60,000 nt of DNA, taken from a virus. Below the pieces are notes generated by a model that saw nothing but the letters and a program-made list of their open reading frames with translations, did not search any database and was not told the DNA's origin. The stretch covers positions 1-60,000 of the IMG/VR virus record IMGVR_UViG_3300032246_001735; one strand, 5' to 3'. Position numbers and translations under genes: made by a program. Shown in pieces: positions 17,256-26,800 of the stretch (its first letter is position 1; each line of letters begins with the position of its first letter).

Positions 17256-18520
17256 ATTGATTCCTCATATTTTCCATCTGTGGGTAACTGTGTTCTATAT
17301 TCTGTGATACGTATACAATCAAATCCCAGAGTCTTGCGAAATATCTCCAACAGTTGTTCCTTGACTTCTGAAGATAGCGGCTGGTCCGTAACTAGTTTGT
17401 ATTCAATGTCCTCTAGACTGTGTTGTATGATCTGCCATTGATTAATTTTAACAATCTTTGCGGCTGAGTATTGTCCTGCCATAGGCCAATATCTGTCACC
17501 ATTTGCCCTACGGAATAATCCGCGTTCACGACCCACAATCTGTTTCAGCGTGGGCATATTGCGGCCGCAGGGGCAGGCTCCTCCCACTTCGGCATAATCT
17601 CCTATGTCATAGCGTATCAAAGGATTCATTGTATTGTAAAAATCTGTAACCACAACACGACCCACCTCCCCTTGTTTACAGGGCAGACCTGCTTCATTTA
17701 ATACTTCTACTATTAGTGTTTCGGCCATTGTGTGCTGTAGACCTGTGCCCGGACATTCAAGGCTAATACAATTTACTTCGTTGCTGGAATATATATCTTC
17801 TATATCTAGGCCAGTGATTTTTTTAACTCTTTGTCTTAGATCAGGTTGTAGTGTTTCCCCTACATTTTTAATATGTTTGAGGTTGAGTGTATAACCTTCT
17901 GTTTCCCAAATTGAACACAAGACATTTAATACACCCGCGTGTACACTCAGCATATCTGGATTAAACTTTTTCAGGTATTCATTCTGTTCTCGCACAGGAA
18001 TGTTTAAGGGAATGCCCACAGCCGGTCCTGTTTCATACAAGTGGCTAATATGGCCTCCCCAGTTGGGCGCTTCTTCATATTCTCTGTTGTTGGCACGTAT
18101 GCTGGCCAATCTATACTTGTAGTCGTGTTTCCACCAGCGGTGTTCTCGAGCAGCAATAGCACCAAAGAACAATTGATTCATTTGTGTCTTGTAGATGGTA
18201 ACAGGTTCGCCTGTTCGACCACTGGTCTGTGCTTTGAGTATAGGTGCGTGACTGGGCGGTACTGCTAGACTGTTAAAAGAATACCCTGCTTGTTGTATAT
18301 CTCGTTTGGTTATGGGAGTAAGTCTCTTGAGACCTTCTAGTGTGCTAACATCTTTAGCAGTAAGAGTTTGATCTGCTAATCTTTTTTTAAAATGAGGATT
18401 GTATTGACTGTGATGATCTACAATACGAGCCAAACAAGCGGTCTGTCTACTCTCTATTTGTTCCGGTGTATGCCATTCTGATTCTTCTAATTTTTTAATT
18501 AATTCTTCTAGTGTTATCAT
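17240..18520 (-). CDS. PaaK-like adenylate-forming enzyme (phenylacetate-CoA ligase family)
   Basis: A 426-residue protein. LKAQTSGRTGEPVTIYKT is the Ser/Thr/Gly-rich phosphate-binding loop of ANL enzymes. YSSNEVNCISLECP aligns with the (Y)(G)-x-(T/S)E motif. NPLIRYDIGDYAEVG followed by CPCGRNMPTLKQIVGR is the R-Y-D-x-G-D hallmark of the PaaK/CapK/F390-synthetase branch, which activates a carboxylic acid as an acyl-adenylate. The C-terminal domain with its Lys region is present. Substrate is unknown. The ATG overlaps the stop of the methyltransferase gene, and the end overlaps the TctC-like gene. Together they suggest activation and modification of a small carboxylate (inference). Confidence 0.7.
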   Translation of the reverse strand: MITLEELIKKLEESEWHTPEQIESRQTACLARIVDHHSQYNPHFKKRLADQTLTAKDVSTLEGLKRLTPITKRDIQQAGYSFNSLAVPPSHAPILKAQTSGRTGEPVTIYKTQMNQLFFGAIAAREHRWWKHDYKYRLASIRANNREYEEAPNWGGHISHLYETGPAVGIPLNIPVREQNEYLKKFNPDMLSVHAGVLNVLCSIWETEGYTLNLKHIKNVGETLQPDLRQRVKKITGLDIEDIYSSNEVNCISLECPGTGLQHTMAETLIVEVLNEAGLPCKQGEVGRVVVTDFYNTMNPLIRYDIGDYAEVGGACPCGRNMPTLKQIVGRERGLFRRANGDRYWPMAGQYSAAKIVKINQWQIIQHSLEDIEYKLVTDQPLSSEVKEQLLEIFRKTLGFDCIRITEYRTQLPTDGKYEESICLIE

Positions 18521-19272
18521 CGTATGAATGTTAATATTGGACAGGTTTCTGCTATTTCATATGTGCCCACATCAACAAAACGGCTGCCTGCGGGTGCTAT
18601 ATCTAATATTTCTCGCCTGGTAGGAAACCAACTTGTGGAAGTGCTGGTACGATAAGCATCTATAGAACTGGTATTCTTCCAGGGTAACTGGCCAGGATCA
18701 GGGAACAAATCATCAAACAACTCTGCTATCTTGGTCACAGGAAATACACTTCCGTCCCTGTCGGCAATCAGCATATTGAGCAATCTGCGAAAAGCAGTAA
18801 AACTCATAGTACCTGCTTTGGCCTCTGCCAGTATCTGTTCTCGAGTAACAGGTATATCAGGGCGTGTCCACACACGGGCAGCAAACACACCCCCGTGTTT
18901 GAGCCACTGTAAACTACGATTGAACAACTGCTCAACTTCTACAGGATATGCCAGCATATTCACACTACCATCTCCTATAATAGCATCAAATGTGCCTGCA
19001 GGTAAATCTACAGTAAGCCAATTATCCTGTTGTACCTGTTTAGTTGCTGTGTTACCGGGCCATACTCGCTCGATCATTTCCGGACTATAGTCTACCGCAG
19101 TGATATGTTCATAGGCCGCGTGTATTTTAGCCGTTACACCTAGCAATAGGATATGTCCACTGGTAGGTGCTAGACTGATAAACTGGTCTATGATTTCTTG
19201 ATTTGGATTTAAGGGAGGGCCGCTCTGGTTATATGTTAAACTACGAGCGGCCCAGTGTGTTGTATTCGACAA
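18517..19272 (-). CDS. SAM-dependent methyltransferase
   Basis: A 251-residue protein. The start is TTG at 19272, supported by a very strong AGGAGG five bases upstream. GHILLLGVTAKIHAAYEH then ITAVDYSPEMIERVWPG gives motifs I and II of class I methyltransferases, although motif I (LLLGVTAKI) is less glycine-rich than usual. FDAIIGDGSVNMLAYP is motif IV. It heads the cassette with the PaaK-like enzyme, TctC-like protein and barrel. Substrate is unknown. Confidence 0.65.
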   Translation of the reverse strand: MSNTTHWAARSLTYNQSGPPLNPNQEIIDQFISLAPTSGHILLLGVTAKIHAAYEHITAVDYSPEMIERVWPGNTATKQVQQDNWLTVDLPAGTFDAIIGDGSVNMLAYPVEVEQLFNRSLQWLKHGGVFAARVWTRPDIPVTREQILAEAKAGTMSFTAFRRLLNMLIADRDGSVFPVTKIAELFDDLFPDPGQLPWKNTSSIDAYRTSTSTSWFPTRREILDIAPAGSRFVDVGTYEIAETCPILTFIR

Positions 19273-19302
19273 GATAGCCTCCTGTCGATATTTAATTATA
19301 TA

Positions 19303-22089
19303 TTACCAACTCCAGTCCATAATATGAACAGGACTATCGCAGGACAGCAACCAACGGTTTATATCAACTTTGGTCAATGTGGCGATACAAGGAATTTGAG
19401 TGTAGTTAGGGTGACGCACACTCCAACCTTCCCCGCTGTCATACTGGTTACCTATCATATACTCTGCTGGGTTGGCAGGCATAATTGTAACACTATTGTT
19501 TTCTGGCCAGAACATCAATGACTTAAAACCTTTATCTTTCATAAAATGAATTCGAGTACCTATTTCAAAAGGCACACTACTGTTTGTGGGCACATAAATG
19601 TATACGCTTACACCCCAAGCCCAATTTTCAGCAACCCAACGAGTCATCCTGCCTGCATCATCTAGGTTGAGATAATAGTCATCGGTATTGTAAATTCGCG
19701 GACTGTCATAACCCTGCGGATATCCAGGTTTGTAGGCAGTTTTTTGTACGCTACCATCTTCAAATCCTAAAGAATACAGATTTTCAATTCTTCCGTTAGT
19801 TTCTCCAGATCTAATCGATACTGAAGTATTGCTAACTGTTGAATTAGCAGCAGTGAAACTTGATGTTGTAGACACGGTCAAACTGGTAGCAGTTGTCCAA
19901 AATATAGCCATAGTTTGAACAGTGGCTGTTGAGGTTGTTACATTCCAATTAACTGCTCGATAATGGAATCTTCCAATGTGGTCATCGCTAGCACCCGTGC
20001 CGTCTGTGGGGAAATTCAGGCCGAATCCGACATCATCGCTTCCTTGATAACTGTTGCCAGCAAGATAAAATCTATCGCCCTGTACAGATAAAATTTGATA
20101 ACCGTTGTTCCAGTTAGAATCTTCGTCAGCAGTGGTTCCAGCGTCTCTTTGCCATATGGTATTACCGTGAGTATCAAATTTAACGATTAAGAAATCGTCG
20201 CCGGTGTTATTACCCATATAATCGTATTCAGCAGCAACATAAACATTATTGTCGCTGTCAACTTTTACACAGGCATTCCACATATCCAAAGGATCCCCTC
20301 GAGCAATCCATTTTTGCCATAGAACAGTACCAGAACTGTTTACCTTGGTAATAATTTTATCGTGGCAGACTATGATATTATCTTGACTGTCAACTACCAC
20401 ACCGGTATAACCGTTATCGAAATCATTAAAGTTTACCGGATCAAAGTTCTTGGCCCATATCAAGTTACCCGAACTGTCCACCTTGACCAATATACCTCTG
20501 GTTCGATAGTTTAGAACAGAAAGATCATATGTGTTACCGGCTATGTAAATATTGCCATTGCTGTCAGTGTCTACTGCTTGGGCGTTATCCCAGGCAGTAT
20601 CACCAAATAGTCTATTCCAGGTTGGGGTCCAAATAAATGATTGCTGTTCTTCGTGTCGTACATACCAAGTACCTGTTGTACCAAAATTTACACTGCTGCC
20701 AGAATACAATTTAATTGTGCTGGTATTAAACGTTCCTGTAAACGCAAAATCAGTAACTTCTCCGCTTCCGCCAACTGCGGTAACAGTAACAGTAGCACTG
20801 GTTAAACCTCCGTAGTCTCCGGGATTGATGTACACAGTATCATTTACAGCATAGCCCGATCCTTGTTGTTGTAACCAGAAACCAACATGATCTTGATAAC
20901 TTGGAAAATAGACATCACTGCCCTTCATACGCCACACCGTACTCAACAGCAAGTTTGATCCTGACGCAATATTTGTGCCGGTAACACCGATAAATTGTGC
21001 TCCACCTGTGCTCAATCCGGTGATAGATGCGGCTGTTACACTACCAGTGGTTACTGCAGTAATAGTGATAGTGGCATCATTTACTGTGTCAGCACCGCCC
21101 AACGCACTGCCTAACACCAAAATCTTGTTTCTTACAAAGTAGTTTGAACCACCTGCGGTAACGGCATCAAGTGTGTATCCACCTGCTCCGTCACTGCTGA
21201 CCGTAAATGTAGCACCGGTGCCAGTACTGGCAATTCCAAATGTAGGAATGTTATTATATTGATTTACCCCAGTGATATACAGTTTGTTTACAATATTTGT
21301 TCCTGTTATGTACCAATTATAATAAGGAACCGGATACTCACCTGCTGGGAATACTGTAGCATCAACGAACGCAATATCTTGTGTGCTACCTGTTTGTGTA
21401 GTAACAGCATATACAGTTAAATTACCAGTTTTACTGCCTATTACAATAGGATCACCTGAATTTGTCAGTGCGATATCATAAACATATAGATAGCCGTAGT
21501 CACTACCATCTGCAATATTGTCATCTCTAATAGTAACAACATCGCCGATGAGAGCACCAGTTGTGGGGTTCATTTTAATAACCGCAACTGTATCATCATA
21601 TTCAGGACCCGGAGTATTCTTCCACCACTGTGCTGTTAAGACCAGTTGATCTGTGGCAGTATTGTAGATACCGCTAATTCCAGCACCTTCATAGCCATCT
21701 GCCCAGGTTATTTCTTTTGCCCAAACAATATCACCATTGACATCAACTTTAACCACATGACCTCGGCCGGTTCCATGATCATATTCAGTATCGCCACCTA
21801 GATAATAAGCACCGCCGTTTGGATCTGCAACCACTGATTCAAACCACCAATCTTGACCACTCGGTGGTGTGTCGTTAGGCACCGGGCCGTGTAGTAAAAA
21901 ACCGCCAACAACATCTCTAGGCTTAACATAGGCACTGGAATATTCCAAGTTAGACCAATTCAAGGTACCGTCACCGTGCTTGACTTTGCCAGTGTCGGTT
22001 TCTAAACCTGGTTCACCTGCGGCTAGGATGGGATTGTTTGTGGTCCAGTTGGCCGCTGTATCTCTGCGTAGTTTAATTCTTGTTGTCAT
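19303..22089 (-). CDS. receptor-binding tail protein with beta-propeller (SBBP/PQQ-like) repeats
   Basis: A 928-residue protein. I choose the ATG at 22089, with GGAG six bases upstream; the longer frame starts with GTG inside the upstream gene. Residues 1-45 (RIKLRRDTAANWTTNNPILA, then ETDTGKVKHGDGTLNW) are the same attachment domain as in 14299-14598. A long middle part has repeats like DSNGNIYIAGNTYD, GNLIWAKNFD, DSDNNVYVAAEYDYMG and GNTIWQRDAG, which are SBBP or PQQ-type propeller blades. A beta-rich C-terminal domain follows. The protein is probably a tail adhesin. Confidence 0.65.
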   Translation of the reverse strand: MTTRIKLRRDTAANWTTNNPILAAGEPGLETDTGKVKHGDGTLNWSNLEYSSAYVKPRDVVGGFLLHGPVPNDTPPSGQDWWFESVVADPNGGAYYLGGDTEYDHGTGRGHVVKVDVNGDIVWAKEITWADGYEGAGISGIYNTATDQLVLTAQWWKNTPGPEYDDTVAVIKMNPTTGALIGDVVTIRDDNIADGSDYGYLYVYDIALTNSGDPIVIGSKTGNLTVYAVTTQTGSTQDIAFVDATVFPAGEYPVPYYNWYITGTNIVNKLYITGVNQYNNIPTFGIASTGTGATFTVSSDGAGGYTLDAVTAGGSNYFVRNKILVLGSALGGADTVNDATITITAVTTGSVTAASITGLSTGGAQFIGVTGTNIASGSNLLLSTVWRMKGSDVYFPSYQDHVGFWLQQQGSGYAVNDTVYINPGDYGGLTSATVTVTAVGGSGEVTDFAFTGTFNTSTIKLYSGSSVNFGTTGTWYVRHEEQQSFIWTPTWNRLFGDTAWDNAQAVDTDSNGNIYIAGNTYDLSVLNYRTRGILVKVDSSGNLIWAKNFDPVNFNDFDNGYTGVVVDSQDNIIVCHDKIITKVNSSGTVLWQKWIARGDPLDMWNACVKVDSDNNVYVAAEYDYMGNNTGDDFLIVKFDTHGNTIWQRDAGTTADEDSNWNNGYQILSVQGDRFYLAGNSYQGSDDVGFGLNFPTDGTGASDDHIGRFHYRAVNWNVTTSTATVQTMAIFWTTATSLTVSTTSSFTAANSTVSNTSVSIRSGETNGRIENLYSLGFEDGSVQKTAYKPGYPQGYDSPRIYNTDDYYLNLDDAGRMTRWVAENWAWGVSVYIYVPTNSSVPFEIGTRIHFMKDKGFKSLMFWPENNSVTIMPANPAEYMIGNQYDSGEGWSVRHPNYTQIPCIATLTKVDINRWLLSCDSPVHIMDWSW

Positions 22090-22090
22090 T

Positions 22091-22297
22091 TTATGCTCCG
22101 CCACCGTCTATGGTGTTATCTATTAGTTCGTTGTATACCGTATCAGAGTATCCTCCCTCTGCTACTGAATTTGCCTGCCCGTGTACTACGGGCCACGCTG
22201 TGCTCCATCTATCCCCGACCCAAACGTAAACTGTTCCGTTATTAGGGATGTATTCCTGACCTAGTGTGGGATTTTTTGGAAATGTAATTGCTGTCAT
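22091..22297 (-). CDS. small tail protein with NPTLGQEY motif and DGG C-terminus
   Basis: A 68-residue protein. The start is taken at MTAITFPKNPTLGQEYIP (ATG at 22297) because the conserved segment begins there. PNNGTVYVWVGDRWSTAW is a carbohydrate-binding-like strand pair often found near the start of phage tail proteins. It ends NTIDGGGA, a DGG-type C-terminus. The stop lies a single base before the ATG of the next gene. Confidence 0.5.
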   Translation of the reverse strand: MTAITFPKNPTLGQEYIPNNGTVYVWVGDRWSTAWPVVHGQANSVAEGGYSDTVYNELIDNTIDGGGA

Positions 22298-22313
22298 ATG
22301 TGTATTTACCCTA

Positions 22314-23048
22314 TTATAGTCCGAATCTTGCTCGCTCGGCATTGTAATTTTGTAGCACTCCTGCGGCGTCTAAAGCTGTTTCGTAGATGCGTACAACTGC
22401 TAGTCTACCTCCCCACCACTCGGCATTGTCCCATCGACCCATTAGTCTAATGCCGTTACCGCCTCTTGAAGAAGGCGGCGAACCAGGTGTATTGGAAGTT
22501 ACTACTTGCCCATTAACATACAATTTAATAGTAGTTCCGTCCCAGGAACCCGCAATATGATACCAGTTGCCCGCTGTAAGAGTATATCCCGGAGGAGTAG
22601 CAGCCCACCCACCACCGGGGAAATAACCTGCCTGTAGATTAGGGCTAGTATCTTGAGTATTACCTAGGGTAAAGTTTATAGGATTACCGAAGTACAATTC
22701 CGTAAGGATACATGGACTATTACCGGTGTTAGTGCCAGTGTAATAATGCCAAACTTCCGCTGTCCAATTAGTTAAATCGTTAGCAAGACTACTGCCATCA
22801 GCATACTGACTGCTAGTAGGATCAAAGGTAAGGTATCCGCCATTGTCAGCAGAATATGTAGGACCGTTGTTTAAGGTAAATGCGTTAGCAGCCACTAGAT
22901 CAGTCCAAGTAGTTCCCGAACCTGGATAACTAGTGGGATTACCGGCATCTAGATGTAATCGTAGTCCAGCAGTAACCACAATATATGGATTAGCATCTAG
23001 AACTATGCCCGGACCTAGGCTAAATCCTGAATTTAATATTAGACTCAT
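22314..23048 (-). CDS. LamG/concanavalin A-like lectin domain protein, copy 1
   Basis: A 244-residue protein with a single LamG-like jelly roll: GLRLHLDAGNPTSYPGSGTT, WTAEVWHYYTG, NWYHIAGSWDGTTIKLYVNG and the typical end ETALDAAGVLQNYNAERARF. These are the WxHxAxxxDG-x-LYVNG motifs of Laminin_G_3 domains. Such domains bind sugars, so this is a likely receptor-binding protein. Its ATG overlaps the stop of the next LamG gene (ATGA). Confidence 0.7.
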   Translation of the reverse strand: MSLILNSGFSLGPGIVLDANPYIVVTAGLRLHLDAGNPTSYPGSGTTWTDLVAANAFTLNNGPTYSADNGGYLTFDPTSSQYADGSSLANDLTNWTAEVWHYYTGTNTGNSPCILTELYFGNPINFTLGNTQDTSPNLQAGYFPGGGWAATPPGYTLTAGNWYHIAGSWDGTTIKLYVNGQVVTSNTPGSPPSSRGGNGIRLMGRWDNAEWWGGRLAVVRIYETALDAAGVLQNYNAERARFGL

Positions 23049-23800
23049 AGTCCATACCTTGTTTTAGTTCTGTTAAACTCACTGGTAACTTCTTGCTGTG
23101 TAAGTGCTCGGCTATAGGCTATGGCACCGCCAATGTATCCATGTAAAGGGTAACTATCTCCAGGAGCACTGCCTATCCTAAATGGTAAAACGCTGTCGGC
23201 CCAATTGTAACTGGTAATAATGGTTGTTCCTATTTGATTACCGTTAACATAAAGTCTCGATTGTCCGGCATTGCCATCGGCTACAAATGTTATATAAGCC
23301 CACGTGCTAAAATAAGCATTGTAGGGTTGGTTTATATCAAAACTGCTACTGGTATTCAGTACTCTTGCTTCTGTTATATTATTAGATCCGCCCGACAGCA
23401 TTAAAAAATAAAAATGGAAATTGCCATCTCGCCAACCGGCAACGTGTTGATAATCAAGAGTTTGAGTAATGTTAGCCCATACGCTTAATGTGGCGTTAGG
23501 TGTTGTATTATCTGCTATACCCCAACCTGACTCACTGCCCACTATATCAATGTAGTTAGCACCTACACCACTAAACCCAAAGTAACCACCTATTGAATCA
23601 GTGTAGTAAGGAACTGTGCCATGTAGTGTAGCGTGTCTATTATTACCAGATATGTCTAACCAAGTAGTACCTGATGTATAGGTGCTAGCATCTAATTCAA
23701 ATAGAATAGGCAATCGCACAGGTGCTACATACTGAGTATTATTTCCTCTCAACGTAATACCGTTTCTAACTGTTTGTGCTCTTCGTATGGTTATTGACAT
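23045..23800 (-). CDS. LamG/concanavalin A-like lectin domain protein, copy 2
   Basis: A 251-residue protein. After an N-terminal stretch (MSITIRRAQTVRNGITLRGN) come LamG signatures: LPILFELDASTYTSGTTW, WAYITFVADGNAGQSRLYVN, LHGYIGGAIAYSRALTQQEV and the end FNRTKTRYGL. Sequence identity to the next gene is modest, so the pair is an old duplication or two separate gains. It follows the 1849-residue fibre by a 3-base gap. Confidence 0.7.
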   Translation of the reverse strand: MSITIRRAQTVRNGITLRGNNTQYVAPVRLPILFELDASTYTSGTTWLDISGNNRHATLHGTVPYYTDSIGGYFGFSGVGANYIDIVGSESGWGIADNTTPNATLSVWANITQTLDYQHVAGWRDGNFHFYFLMLSGGSNNITEARVLNTSSSFDINQPYNAYFSTWAYITFVADGNAGQSRLYVNGNQIGTTIITSYNWADSVLPFRIGSAPGDSYPLHGYIGGAIAYSRALTQQEVTSEFNRTKTRYGL

Positions 23801-23803
23801 ATA

Positions 23804-26800
23804 TTAAAGAGTTGTATAACCCCAGTAGGCTGTTTGCGTTGATCCGCTGTTGTTTGTAATGCCAAAGCTAAACACGTTAGAAATAGTTCCGGTGTAACCA
23901 GTAGCTGAGCTGATAACGCCCGCTGTTCCAATAATTTGATTGGGTATAGAAGTTAATACCAAGGCATTTCCCGCGGCATAATACCACCCATATTGGCTTC
24001 CTATTGCCGGAACATTTGTGTTTGAAACATTTACTGTAGCATTCCATTCAACAATACCATAGTCACATGTTCCGCTAACCCACATTTGGTAGTTGCCGTT
24101 GGGGGGCACAGTGATACTAACTGTGTTAGCACCTGTAGCCAAAATCCAACTACCTGTTGTTCTATTAACAACTGCCGGGGCACCTGTTATATTACTGTAG
24201 GCAACAGTTCCGGTATAGGCTGTGGTCTGTACTGTGGCATCTGGAAACTTCAATGACTTGCCGCTGGCTATCTCTAAACCTGTTGGAACAAACTTAGCAA
24301 TTTGACCATTACCGGCATACACAGTGACTTCATTTTCTATCACAGCGTAACCGTCCCGTCCATTGCGGTATACAGTGATGTCTGAATCTGTTGTCCATAT
24401 TCTCGATTCGAGCGAACCGACGCTACCGTAACTGCTGATAGTTAGATCATTGTTAGGAAATGTCAGTGTGCCATTTGACGCCAACGAAACTACTGCTGTG
24501 CTAGATGTAAGTTGGAATACTGGGCCACCTGCTCCGCCACCTAGTACGCTGGCACCGTTGCGTACAATATCGCCTCCGGTTGGTAATATCAATGTACCAG
24601 TTGAATCAAACGTCCAAGTCTTGTCAGCGGCCTTGATATCAAGTTCAAGATATTGACTTATGGTATAGACAAGATCTGGACTTGTTGGATTATGTCCACC
24701 ACTGTTGAATTCTGATCCATCTGGTAATGGCGTATTGCCACTGCCTATTCTTATGATCAGATTATCGCCGTTGTCTTGTACTCCAGTGATCTGTTTCCAA
24801 CCTACTAAACCAGGACCTTTGATATACCAAGCGCCGCCTATGGTTGCGATTGATCGCAATATAGGATTGTCAGTATAATAAAAGGCTCCTGCCTGTGGTA
24901 GATAGTTGAAAACTGCGTTAGTAGCAGTAAAGCAGTAGCCCTTTAGAGTGTTTTCGGGAAGTACAGTACTACCATCATGAGCAAAGATCCAGTTATTGCG
25001 ACTGTTAAACGCACCTGTAGATACAACCACCGAACCGGTTGATGCGTTTTCTGGACTGTTAACTCTCACAGCGGCCCATTTTCTTGTTGGCATTGTACCA
25101 TCCGCAAACCAATATTGATTGATTCCTGAGGTGTTACCTTGTACACTAGTACCATATTGTGTTCCACTACTAACTGATATTCCATTGTTGTAAAAGGTTG
25201 TACCTTCAGGGAATAACAGTTGTCCTGGCAATGTTAGATCACCATCTGTGCCAAAATTCCAAGTGTTAAATGTTGACCCGGCATCTGGGCTTGTTGCGAC
25301 ACGCACATCTTGATCTTGGGCAAGTATTGCATTATATCCAGCATTGTTAGCTAATACTGCTTGACTACCCGAAGGTGCCTTAACTATTACTGCCGCCACA
25401 CCATCACTAGTAATAACTCCGCCTTGAGGCAATGTTAAGTTACCATCTGTGCCAAACTGCCAAGTGTTGAATACTGTTCCAGAATTGTTCACACTGGTCT
25501 GTACATAGGCACCGTCACCTTGAACGAAGAATTGTTGATAACCTGTACCACCGTTGGTTACTCCTGCTCCTTCGCCTGGAGCACCAAAAATAAATCCACC
25601 AGCTACTCCAGACCCACCTGGTAATGTTAGTGTACCATCTGCGCCAAACACCCAAGTACTTGTGTTAGTTCCTGTGCTGGCTATAACTGTAACATCTGTG
25701 CCTGTGCCGCCGCCTTTGATGATAGGTGTTGCAGCAGGTAGTGTTAGTACACCGTCTGTACCAAATGTCCAAGTGCTGGTTGTGGCTGTTGTGGCAGTTT
25801 CAATGTAGACATTAGGATCACTACTATTACCTAAAATTGTACTGGCTGTGCTGAGTGTTAGAACACCATCCTGTCCGTATACCCAGTTATTACGAGCGTT
25901 CATCGCACCGGTTGATACAACTACTGATCCTGTCGACGCATCTTCAGGAGCATTAACTCTTATTGCCGCCCAGTGTCTTGTTGGGTATGTGCCGGGACCA
26001 AACCATTGTAAGTTAATTCCGCTGTCGTTACCTGCTGAGGAAATAGCATACTGTGTGCCACTGGTTACTGATATTCCATGATTGTAAATGGCTGTGCCAT
26101 CTGTTGAACCAAAGTATAAGTTACCGTCAGGTAGTAATGTTGACCCATCTGTACCAAAGGTCCAGGTGCTGGTTGTTGTAGCAGTTGAGTAAGTTCCAAT
26201 AACTATGGTACCACTGTGATCTACTTTAACATACTGGCTATCATTGCCCAGGTATAGATCAGTATCATTACCATTTGCAGTTAGATGTATATGATTACCA
26301 TCAGCAACTGTAGGATAAATTACTAGGGCTTGTCCAGTGCTTGCATTTGCCGGAGCAATAGACAACCATCCGCCACCTGGGCCATCGTTGTCAAAAATAG
26401 TTGCACCGTTTGGTAATGTCAATACACCATTCGATGCTAAACTTACTACCGATGTGCTTGATGTTAGTTGCCAACCGTTAGCAGTTCCGCCACCTCCTCC
26501 GCTGGTCTCAACCACAGTCATTCTGCCAGCAAGTTGATCTAATCCTTCGCCAAAGGTGGATACTATTACTGAAAGGCTATTTGACCAATCTAGAGGATTT
26601 GCCGGTATGTATGTACTGTTATTATTTGTAACCTCACTACCATTAACCAATAAAATACCATCATTATTGATCGACAATGTGCTACCATTCATATTGATAG
26701 TTGACCCATCAATAGTGATGTTGCCTAGGTATGTTTCTGGATCAGGGACGGCCGAAGGACTAGCGTCAACCCATTGTCCACTGTAGGCAATATAAATTCT

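Noticed and set aside
14299-22089. Diversity-generating retroelement, suggested by the tropism-determinant-like N-terminal domain
   Set aside because: No reverse transcriptase, no template repeat and no adenine-rich variable repeat is visible in the window.
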